8,093 bases of DNA from an uncultured Clostridia bacterium (lineage in GTDB: Bacteria > Bacillota > Clostridia > TANB77 > CAG-508): contig CAOMRW010000036.1 of NCBI GenBank assembly GCA_948485625.1, forward strand, positions 1 to 8,093, given 5' to 3'. A model generated the notes under the pieces. That model was not told the DNA's origin. It did no database searches and saw only the letters and a program-made list of their open reading frames with translations. A program made the translations under genes and the position numbers. Positions within the stretch are counted from its first letter, which is position 1. Each line of letters begins with the position of its first letter. Shown piece by piece: positions 1 through 5,944 of the stretch.

Positions 1-55
1 ATCAATTGTACTTTCATTTTGTTTATATGTTACTTTTGTTGGTATTGTTTTTAAT
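1..55 (-). repeat. Partial third copy of the Big_3 cassette start, cut by the left edge
   Basis: Bases 1-55 are identical to 1844-1898 and very similar to 1046-1100. The offsets are 1843 and 1045, each one more than a multiple of three. This independently shows the single-base insertion between this copy and the rest of the gene. A further cassette probably lies to the left of the window. Confidence 0.75.
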
Positions 56-114
56 ATTACTTCTGTTACTTCTTTTGCAACTATTGTTACATCAAATGTT
101 TTACTCTGTCCGCC
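1..114 (-). pseudogene. Out-of-frame continuation of the BspA-like/Big_3 protein, running off the left edge
   Basis: Reading the minus strand from 114 to 1 in the frame one base away from the main ORF gives 38 uninterrupted codons. They start GGQSKTFDVTIVAKE and end KVTYKQNESTID. This is exactly what follows SYGG in other modules of the same protein: the end of one Big_3 domain and the start of the next. The gene therefore continues past the window, and the stop at 101-103 is a consequence of one extra base at 113-115. It could be a genuine inactivating mutation or a sequencing/assembly error; the sequence alone cannot tell. Confidence 0.8.
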
Positions 115-3100
115 CATAACTTACTGTTACTGTTTTTGTTCCTATTGTTGTATTATCAAAACCTGTTATACTTACTCCTGTCGCCTCCATTGCTTTTTCT
201 TCTGTTGTTGTGTCATTATATGTTATTTTTATTTTTCCACCTGTTAAATCTAATATTTCTGCATCTTTAATATATGTTGTTTTTATTGGGTTTGATATTA
301 TTTCTATTTTTTCTACACTTTTTGCTATTATTTGAACATTAAGCTTTGTTGTGTGCTCTCTAAATGATATTGTTAATTCATTTGGTCCAACTGCATTATT
401 ATTAAATCCTGTTGTCTCTACTCCTTTTGATGTCATTCTTAATACACTTGTTAATCCTTCTTCTGTATATGTTACTGTTAATCTTCCTCCTGTTACATCT
501 AATGTCTCATATTTTTGAATATAACTCATCTTTTCTGGATTTGTTTTTACACTTATTCCACTTATTGTTTTATCTTTATAGATATAACTCATATCATGGT
601 CTTTTGCATACTCTTCTGCTTTTGAACCTGGATTACATATTATTATTGTATCTTCACTTCCCTCAAATGCATTATCTGCTATGTCTGTTACTGAATCTGG
701 AATTTCTATACTGTCTAAATCATCACAATCTTTAAATGCTCCATCTCCTATTCCTGTTACTGGTTTATTGTTGATATTGTCTGGAATTATTATGTCTTTA
801 CTTTCTTCTTCACCTTTTCCTGTTATTGTGATTTCTGTATCTTCTCCACTTCCATTTTCTATGTAATCAATATTTTGAATTATTTCTATATTGAATTTAA
901 CACTTTGTCCATCATATGTTAATGTTATTTCTTTTGTTCCTAATGTACTTGTATCAAATCCTGTTACTGTTACTTCATTTTGATTTATTGCTTTATCTTC
1001 TGTTGTATTATCATTATATTTTACTGTTATTTCTCCACCTGTTAAATCAATTGTACTTTCATTTTGCTTGTATGTTACTTTTATTGGTATTGTTTTTAAT
1101 GATACTTCTGTTACAGATTTTGCTACTATTTGAACATTTAATTTTGTTGTATTTTCTCTAAAAGCTATTGTTAATTCATTTGGTCCAACTGTATTATTAT
1201 TAAATCCTGTTGTCTCTACTCCTTTTGATGTCATTCTTAATACACTTGTTAATCCTTCTTCTGTATATGTTACTGTTAATCTTCCTCCTGTTACATCTAA
1301 TGTCTCATATTTTTGAATATAACTCATCTTTTCTGGATTTGTTTTTACACTTATTCCACTTATTGTTTTATCTTTATAGATATAACTCATATCATGGTCT
1401 TTTGCATACTCTTCTGCTTTTGAACCTGGATTACATATTATTATTGTATCTTCACTTCCCTCAAATGCATTATCTGCTATGTCTGTTACTGAATCTGGAA
1501 TTTCTATACTGTCTAAATCATCACAATCTTTAAATGCTCCATCTCCTATTCCTGTTACTGGTTTATTGTTGATATTGTCTGGAATTATTATGTCTTTACT
1601 TTCTTCTTCACCTTTTCCTGTTATTGTGATTTCTGTATCTTCTCCACTTCCATTTTCTATGTAATCAATATTTTGAATTATTTCTATATTGAATTTAACA
1701 CTTTGTCCATCATATGTTAATGTTATTTCTTTTGTTCCTAATGTACTTGTATCAAATCCTGTTACTGTTACTTCATTTTGATTTATTGCTTTATCTTCTG
1801 TTGTATTATCATTATATTTTACTGTTATTTCTCCACCTGCTAAATCAATTGTACTTTCATTTTGTTTATATGTTACTTTTGTTGGTATTGTTTTTAATGT
1901 TATTTCTGTTGCAGTTTTCTCTACTACTGTTACTGTAAATACTGTACTTTTTCCTCCATAACTTACAGTTACTGTTTTTATACCTGTTGTTTCATTACTA
2001 AATCCGCTTGTTGTTACTCCATTTGCTGTCATGCTAATTGTCAATGTACTAGAATCAGTATAATTTACTGTTAACTCTCCTCCTGATAAGTCTAAATTTT
2101 CATATCCCTTTATATAATTTGTCTTAGTTGGATTTGTTTTTATACTAATATTACTTACACCATCTATCAAATCATATTTAATTGATTCATTTTTTGCATA
2201 CACATGAGCTGTTGAATCAGCATAACAATGTATTATAAAATTTTTCTTATTTGTATATATCTCTCTTCCTATACTTATTACACTTGATGGTATTGTTATA
2301 TCTGTTAAACGTTTAGCATTAAAAAACACAAAATCTCCTATACTTGTTACATTTGATGGTATTATTATATCTGGTGAAATTGAGCAACTATGAAATGCAT
2401 AATTGTCTATACTTGTTACACTTGATGGTATCTGATATCCTTGAGCACTCTTTCCTTCTGGATGTCTAATTAGCTTTGTTTTATCTTTATTAAATAAAAC
2501 ACCATCTTGGCTACTATAATTTTTATTATTAGAATCAACATTTATACTTTTTAAATTGCGTGCAAAATTAAATAACATTCTACCTATACTTGTCACACTT
2601 GATGGTATTTCTATACTTGTTAAATTTATACAATCTACAAATACCAAATTTCCTATAGTTGTTACGCTTGATGGTATTTCTATATTTATCAACTTAGAAT
2701 TATGAAAAGCTTCATCCTTTATACTTGTTACACTTGATGGTATTTCATATTGAACACTTTCTTTACCTTCTGGATAAAAAATTAATTCTGTCTTATTCTT
2801 ATTAAATAAAATTCCATTTTCACTACTATAATTATTATTATTTAACTCTACATTTATACTTGTTAATTTCTCACATCCATAAAATACTCTACTAGCACCA
2901 ATACTTGTTACACTTGATGGTATTGTTATACTTGTAATTTTTTTGCAATTATAAAATGCACTATCTTTTATGGTTCTTACATTTGATGGTATTACCATAT
3001 TATTTAAATTTTCACAATTTGCAAATGCCATATCTCCTATACGTGTTATACTTGATGGTAATTCTATATTTGTTAAATTATTACAGCCATAAAATGCCTG

Positions 3101-3517
3101 AGCTCCTAATGATGTTACACTTGATGGTATTGTTATATTTTCTAAGCTACTTCCTTTAAATGCATTATAACCTATACTTTCTAACCCTGATGATATTACC
3201 ACATTCGTTATCATATTATTATTCTCAAATGTTGTACTTAAGTCTGTTACTTTATATCCATCTATTGTACTTGGAATATTTACTACCGTATCTAATCCTT
3301 TATATTTAGTTATAGTTATATTTCCACTATTAATTGTATATTCCCATTTTCCATCTGAGGATATTTCTGCCTTTATCTCATTCTCCTTAGTCTTTGCCAA
3401 ATCTATAATTTTACCATTTCTATTCACGAAAATAGCAATTACAATAACTAAAATCAATAAAATAGGAACTACAAATAAAAATTTTGCTACTTTATTTAAC
3501 TTATTTTCTCTTTGCAT
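101..3517 (-). CDS. BspA-like LRR_5 / Big_3 repeat surface protein, frameshifted near its in-window 3' end
   Basis: Large membrane-anchored, probably extracellular protein of the BspA-like type; such proteins are generally linked to adhesion, but no ligand can be deduced here. ATG at 3517 is chosen because AAAGGAG lies 8 nt upstream; the 16 codons before it lack such a site. This gives 1138 residues. Residues about 13-31 form one hydrophobic segment after a Lys/Arg-rich start, without an obvious cleavage site, so a signal anchor is likely. Residues about 67-449 are a TpLRR/LRR_5 array (IPSSVTSIG..AF..C..L motif). Then come Ig-like Big_3 modules (DLTGG.ITV.YND.TTE ... GFD.ST.GTK) at about 455-533, 536-616, 719-800, 801-882, 985-1066 and 1067-1134, with short LRR blocks plus caps at 617-717 and 883-983. 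The TAA at 101-103 is reached only because of a +1 frameshift; homologous sequence continues in another frame. No sortase motif is visible, but the true C-terminus lies outside the window. Confidence 0.88.
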   Translation of the reverse strand: MQRENKLNKVAKFLFVVPILLILVIVIAIFVNRNGKIIDLAKTKENEIKAEISSDGKWEYTINSGNITITKYKGLDTVVNIPSTIDGYKVTDLSTTFENNNMITNVVISSGLESIGYNAFKGSSLENITIPSSVTSLGAQAFYGCNNLTNIELPSSITRIGDMAFANCENLNNMVIPSNVRTIKDSAFYNCKKITSITIPSSVTSIGASRVFYGCEKLTSINVELNNNNYSSENGILFNKNKTELIFYPEGKESVQYEIPSSVTSIKDEAFHNSKLINIEIPSSVTTIGNLVFVDCINLTSIEIPSSVTSIGRMLFNFARNLKSINVDSNNKNYSSQDGVLFNKDKTKLIRHPEGKSAQGYQIPSSVTSIDNYAFHSCSISPDIIIPSNVTSIGDFVFFNAKRLTDITIPSSVISIGREIYTNKKNFIIHCYADSTAHVYAKNESIKYDLIDGVSNISIKTNPTKTNYIKGYENLDLSGGELTVNYTDSSTLTISMTANGVTTSGFSNETTGIKTVTVSYGGKSTVFTVTVVEKTATEITLKTIPTKVTYKQNESTIDLAGGEITVKYNDNTTEDKAINQNEVTVTGFDTSTLGTKEITLTYDGQSVKFNIEIIQNIDYIENGSGEDTEITITGKGEEESKDIIIPDNINNKPVTGIGDGAFKDCDDLDSIEIPDSVTDIADNAFEGSEDTIIICNPGSKAEEYAKDHDMSYIYKDKTISGISVKTNPEKMSYIQKYETLDVTGGRLTVTYTEEGLTSVLRMTSKGVETTGFNNNTVGPNELTIAFRENTTKLNVQIVAKSVTEVSLKTIPIKVTYKQNESTIDLTGGEITVKYNDNTTEDKAINQNEVTVTGFDTSTLGTKEITLTYDGQSVKFNIEIIQNIDYIENGSGEDTEITITGKGEEESKDIIIPDNINNKPVTGIGDGAFKDCDDLDSIEIPDSVTDIADNAFEGSEDTIIICNPGSKAEEYAKDHDMSYIYKDKTISGISVKTNPEKMSYIQKYETLDVTGGRLTVTYTEEGLTSVLRMTSKGVETTGFNNNAVGPNELTISFREHTTKLNVQIIAKSVEKIEIISNPIKTTYIKDAEILDLTGGKIKITYNDTTTEEKAMEATGVSITGFDNTTIGTKTVTVSYGRTE
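314..1105 (-). repeat. Big_3 + short LRR + Big_3 cassette, second copy
   Basis: Direct tandem copy of 1112-1903 at an offset of 798 bp, keeping the reading frame. The few protein differences lie near the ends: I for T in KTIP(T/I)KV, T for A in DL(A/T)GG, A for T in FNNN(T/A)V, S for A and H for N in the final Big_3 strand region. The silent identity of the centre suggests a recent duplication or gene conversion. Confidence 0.9.
1112..1903 (-). repeat. Big_3 + short LRR + Big_3 cassette, first (promoter-proximal) copy
   Basis: This encodes about 264 residues: a Big_3 domain starting TLKTIPTKVTYKQNES, a short LRR block with cap (CNPGSKAEEYAKDHD) and a second Big_3 domain starting ISGISVKTNPEKMSY. 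It is repeated at 314-1105 with an exact offset of 798 bp (266 codons). I find no difference between 1193-1839 and 395-1041, about 647 bp; substitutions occur towards both ends of the unit. Confidence 0.9.
2171..3319 (-). repeat. TpLRR/LRR_5 array within the surface protein (about 11 units of ~23 residues)
   Basis: The encoded unit is close to IPSSVTSIG..AF..C.NLT.I and recurs about every 69 bp. It appears on the plus strand as many copies of a phrase like acacttgatggtat. Two longer inserts interrupt the array, each reading roughly NNNYSS.(D/N)G(I/V)LFNK.KT.LI..PEGK. The array ends with a cap like that of other LRR_5 proteins (HCYADSTAHVYAKN). The TpLRR/LRR_5 assignment rests on motif recognition only. 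Confidence 0.85.
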
Positions 3518-3525
3518 AGAAATCT

Positions 3526-3532
3526 CTCCTTT
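3526..3532 (-). promoter_or_regulatory. Ribosome binding site of the BspA-like gene
   Basis: AAAGGAG on the minus strand, 8 nt before the ATG at 3517. It fixes the start at MQRENK rather than at the ATG 48 bp further upstream. Confidence 0.75.
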
Positions 3533-3652
3533 ATAACTCATAATATCTCTATAATAATTTAACAACTTTATTAAATAAAAGTAAATATATCTTATTTCAT
3601 AAAATTCTTTTTCACTTACGGCTAGCCATTTAGCAAATTATTTTAAATCTAT
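3533..3652 (-). other. Probable untranslated leader of the BspA-like gene
   Basis: The 3518-3880 interval has no gene. This AT-rich part contains one GC-rich patch, the 8-bp palindrome GGCTAGCC at 3620-3627, next to a second GCTA copy (GCTAAATGGCTAGCC on the minus strand). I do not recognise a riboswitch or other named RNA in it. The rest of the interval holds the candidate promoter (3653-3681) and the large palindrome (3705-3825). Confidence 0.35.
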
Positions 3653-3681
3653 ATTACAATTTAATTACAAATATTTCACAA
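3653..3681 (-). promoter_or_regulatory. Candidate sigma-A promoter of the BspA-like gene
   Basis: On the minus strand, TTGTGA (3676-3681) and TGTAAT (3653-3658) are separated by 17 bp, matching 4/6 and 5/6 of the -35 and -10 consensus. This predicts a 5' leader of roughly 125-130 nt. In such AT-rich DNA chance matches are common; a weaker alternative lies closer to the gene (TTTACT, 17 bp, TTAAAT, around 3560-3590). Confidence 0.4.
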
Positions 3682-3692
3682 AGCATATTTAT

Positions 3693-3825
3693 AAAAAATC
3701 AACAGGGGCTGTAAAAAAAGTCTATAGTGGTGATAGGAGGCCAGGTCTTAAATCCCCATTTTTGTATAAAAAATAGGAATTTAAGACCTGGCCCCCTATC
3801 ACCACTATAGACTTTTTACAGCCCC
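3693..3825 (-). terminator. Possible terminator of the rplI-dnaB unit formed by the palindrome
   Basis: Read on the minus strand the long hairpin is followed within about 6 nt by a run of six T (3693-3698), about 55 nt after the dnaB stop. It could end dnaB transcription before the surface-protein gene. The stem is much longer than a normal intrinsic terminator, so this may be a secondary effect of an inserted repeat. No better GC-rich terminator is visible after dnaB; there is only an AT-only inverted repeat at 3858-3872. Confidence 0.4.
3705..3825. repeat. 121-bp near-perfect palindromic element (MITE- or REP-like), full copy
   Basis: Left arm 3705-3763 and right arm 3769-3825 pair over about 54 bp, with three mismatches, a 2-nt bulge (seven A against five T) and a 5-nt loop. 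The ends are GGGGCTGT / ACAGCCCC, and the inner core is GGCCAGGTCTTAAAT with its complement. It is far more GC-rich at its outer and middle parts than the surrounding DNA and has no room for a gene. The same left-arm sequence recurs at 8030-8093, so it is a dispersed repeat rather than a one-off terminator. No clear target-site duplication was found at its borders. The mobile origin is an inference. Confidence 0.85.
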
Positions 3826-3880
3826 TTCTACCAATTTGTATACCTTAAATAATTTAAAAATAATTATTATTTGACTACAA

Positions 3881-5215
3881 TCAATCATCAAATCTTCTTT
3901 CCAAATTAACAAATTTAGTATAACTTCCAAGCCATCCTAAATCTACAGTTCCTGTTGAACCACCTCTATGCTTAGCAATTATAACTTCAGCAACATTCTT
4001 TTTCTCACTATCTTCATTATAATAATCATCTCTATATAAAAACATTACAATATCAGCATCTTGCTCAATAGCTCCAGATTCACGTAAATCTGAAAGCATT
4101 GGTCTATGGTCTGGTCTTTGTTCTACAGCTCTTGATAACTGTGATAATGCAATAACTGGAACATTTAATTCTTTAGCCAAAATCTTCAAAGACCTACTTA
4201 TTTCTGATATTTCTTGTTCTCTACTAGAATTACGTTTATTACTTCCTTGAACTAATTGTAAATAGTCTATTACAACCAATCCTATATTTTTCTCTAATTT
4301 TAGTTTTCTACATTTCGCTCTTATTTCCATAACAGAAATTCCTGGTGTATCATCTATAAAAATTCCTGTCTCTGATAATGGACCTATTGCTTCCGCAAGT
4401 TTTCCCCAATCTTCATCTTCTAATTTACCTGTTCTAACTTTATTACTATCAACCATAGCCTCACTACACAATATTCTGTTTACCATTTGTTCTTTTGACA
4501 TCTCTAAACTAAATATTGCAACAGGAGTATTAGCTCTAACAGCAGCATTTGTAGCTATATTTAAAACAAATGCTGATTTACCCATAGCAGGTCTTGCAGC
4601 TATTAATATAAGTTCTGAACCATGTAAACCTGCTGTTCTATAATCTAAGTCTGCAAATCCTGTTGGAACACCAGTAATATGTTGTTTTCTATTATATAGC
4701 TCTTCTAATTGAGTAAAACTATCAACTAATATATCTTTAATTGGGACATAACCTTTTTGATTCTTATTTTGCATCAAATTAAAAATCCTTTTTTCTGCCC
4801 TTTCCATAATATCTTCAACTTCTTCTGTTGGGTCATAACCTAATTCAATTATTTCATTTGCTGTTCTTATTAAATTTCTTAATACAGATTTTTCCTCTAC
4901 AATTTTTATATATTTGATAGCATTTGCAGTAGTTGGAACTTTCTCAGGCAATTCAGCTAAATATTCAAATCCACCAACTTGTTCAAACTTCCCCATTGAT
5001 TCTAGCTCTGATTTTACTGTTATCAAGTCTATTGGTTCTGCTCTATTATATAAATTTAGCATTGCTGTATATATAAGTCTATTATCTTCCCTATAAAAAT
5101 CTTCTTCCTTTAAAATTTCTATACTACTCGATACAGCCTCTTTATCTGTAAACATACTTCCAATAACTGCTTGCTCTGCTTCTATATCATGTGGTGGTAT
5201 CTTTCCTATATCCAT
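3881..5215 (-). CDS. dnaB: Replicative DNA helicase DnaB
   Basis: Hexameric ATP-dependent helicase that unwinds DNA at the replication fork and interacts with primase and the helicase loader (called DnaC in Bacillus subtilis). At 444 residues it has the usual family length. The N-terminal primase-interacting domain starts PPHDIEAEQAVIGSM; the C-terminal RecA-like domain carries Walker A ARPAMGKS (207-214, Lys213), Walker B LVVIDY (313-318, Asp317), the DLRESGAIEQDAD segment, and a KHRGG motif (Lys415, Arg417) expected to contribute the arginine finger. ATG at 5215 is preferred over the in-frame GTG at 5221, because GGAGG is 7 nt from the ATG but only 1 nt from the GTG. It lies about 50 bp after rplI and is probably cotranscribed with it. 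No intein or break is seen. Confidence 0.97.
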   Translation of the reverse strand: MDIGKIPPHDIEAEQAVIGSMFTDKEAVSSSIEILKEEDFYREDNRLIYTAMLNLYNRAEPIDLITVKSELESMGKFEQVGGFEYLAELPEKVPTTANAIKYIKIVEEKSVLRNLIRTANEIIELGYDPTEEVEDIMERAEKRIFNLMQNKNQKGYVPIKDILVDSFTQLEELYNRKQHITGVPTGFADLDYRTAGLHGSELILIAARPAMGKSAFVLNIATNAAVRANTPVAIFSLEMSKEQMVNRILCSEAMVDSNKVRTGKLEDEDWGKLAEAIGPLSETGIFIDDTPGISVMEIRAKCRKLKLEKNIGLVVIDYLQLVQGSNKRNSSREQEISEISRSLKILAKELNVPVIALSQLSRAVEQRPDHRPMLSDLRESGAIEQDADIVMFLYRDDYYNEDSEKKNVAEVIIAKHRGGSTGTVDLGWLGSYTKFVNLERRFDD

Positions 5216-5220
5216 CTCCA

Positions 5221-5227
5221 CTCCTCC
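5221..5227 (-). promoter_or_regulatory. Ribosome binding site deciding the dnaB start
   Basis: GGAGGAG on the minus strand. GGAGG ends 7 nt before the ATG at 5215, and the motif overlaps the alternative GTG start at 5221, which rules that GTG out as a likely start. Confidence 0.8.
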
Positions 5228-5265
5228 AATTATAATATTTATTGTCTCTACTTATCACTATATAT

Positions 5266-5712
5266 CTACTCAGAAATTACATCTATTTTTACTTTTCCAA
5301 TTACACCCTCAAATAGTTTTATATCTACATTAAATAGCCCTAACGTTTTTATTGTATCTTTCAAATCTATTTTCTTTTTATCTACTTTAATTTGATATTG
5401 CTTTTCCAAATTCTCAGCAATCTCCTTAGAAGAAACTCCACCAAATATTTTACCATTTGCACCTGATTTAACTTTTATTTTTACTAATATCTTTGACAAC
5501 TTATCAGCAATTCTCTCAGCCTCTTCTTTCTCTTGAGATTTCTTATAAGCATTAGAATCCTGTTTTGCCTTTAACTTACTCATATTCTCTGCATTAGCCT
5601 CAACTGCTAAATTTTTAGGAAACAAAAAATTTCTTGCATAACCATCTGAAGCATTTATAACCTCATCTTTCTTTCCTACACCTTTTATATCTGCTTTTAA
5701 AATAACTTTCAT
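5266..5712 (-). CDS. rplI: Large-subunit ribosomal protein bL9
   Basis: Protein L9 of the 50S subunit, which binds 23S rRNA through its N-terminal domain and is connected by a long helix to a C-terminal domain. The 148-residue length is normal for the family. The N-terminal signature is clear: MKVILKADIKGVGKKDEV followed by GYARNFLFPKNLAVEA at about residues 24-39. A Lys/Glu-rich helical linker occupies about residues 41-75, and the C-terminal domain has SGANGKIFGGVSSKEIAE. Start at ATG 5712, with an AGAGGA site about 12 nt upstream, slightly far for an ideal ribosome binding site. It is the first gene of a likely rplI-dnaB operon; a terminator separates it from gdpP upstream. Confidence 0.97.
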   Translation of the reverse strand: MKVILKADIKGVGKKDEVINASDGYARNFLFPKNLAVEANAENMSKLKAKQDSNAYKKSQEKEEAERIADKLSKILVKIKVKSGANGKIFGGVSSKEIAENLEKQYQIKVDKKKIDLKDTIKTLGLFNVDIKLFEGVIGKVKIDVISE

Positions 5713-5745
5713 AAAATTTCACTATCCTCTCTTTTTATCCTATAT

Positions 5746-5774
5746 ATTTTACCTTAAAAACAAGAAAATTACAA
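5746..5774 (-). promoter_or_regulatory. Candidate sigma-A promoter of rplI-dnaB
   Basis: On the minus strand, TTGTAA (5769-5774), a 17-bp spacer and TAAAAT (5746-5751) match the consensus at 4/6 and 5/6. It lies about 35 bp before the rplI start and downstream of the gdpP terminator, as expected if rplI-dnaB is a separate unit. Confidence 0.5.
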
Positions 5775-5893
5775 GGACTTAAAACAAATAACAAAGTAAA
5801 AAACTAATAATATATATTACAACTATATTTACAACTAATAATTTATTAATATCAATCTTTAAATTCTATATTTATAAAAGTATCTTTAAACAC
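5775..5893. other. AT-rich spacer between the gdpP terminator and the rplI promoter
   Basis: Almost purely A/T sequence with no open frame of note, no strong hairpin and no recognised RNA. Several weak TATA-like matches are present but cannot be separated from composition. Confidence 0.4.
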
Positions 5894-5931
5894 AAAAATA
5901 GCTACCACCATAATAGGCAATAGCTATCTTT
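5894..5931 (-). terminator. Intrinsic terminator after gdpP
   Basis: On the minus strand, an arm AAAGATAGCTATTGCC, a loop of about six bases (TATTAT) and an arm GGTGGTAGCTAT pair with a few G-T wobbles, followed by TTTTT (5894-5898). The hairpin begins about 13 nt after the gdpP stop codon. Position, stem and U-tract together make this the clearest terminator in the window. On the plus strand there is no comparable T-run, so it should act on gdpP only. Confidence 0.8.
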
Positions 5932-5944
5932 AATTATCACAACT

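Noticed and set aside
101..120. Phase-variable or programmed frameshift at the GGG run
   Set aside because: The run is only three G long, too short for efficient slipped-strand switching, and no slippery heptamer with a downstream structure is evident. Mutation or assembly error is simpler.
412..1938. Several plus-strand open frames rich in Leu and Tyr, some in identical pairs
   Set aside because: They are antisense shadows of the repetitive surface-protein gene. Their Leu/Phe richness comes from reading T-rich strand sequence, and their pairing from the 798-bp duplication.
2956..3159. Plus-strand frame over the LRR array
   Set aside because: Antisense shadow of the LRR repeat with no plausible ribosome binding site or protein-like composition.
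3533..3700. Riboswitch upstream of the surface-protein gene
   Set aside because: No conserved core of a riboswitch class that I know could be matched, and no terminator or sequestering hairpin is visible before the start codon.
3705..3825. CRISPR repeat or tRNA-like gene in the palindrome
   Set aside because: There is one palindromic unit with no spacer array and no cloverleaf; the second copy is over 4 kb away.
5215..5221. GTG start for dnaB at 5221
   Set aside because: The ribosome binding site is only 1 nt from it; the ATG at 5215 has proper spacing.
4914..5395. Plus-strand frames opposite dnaB and rplI
   Set aside because: Short, overlap strongly conserved genes on the other strand, and resemble no known protein.
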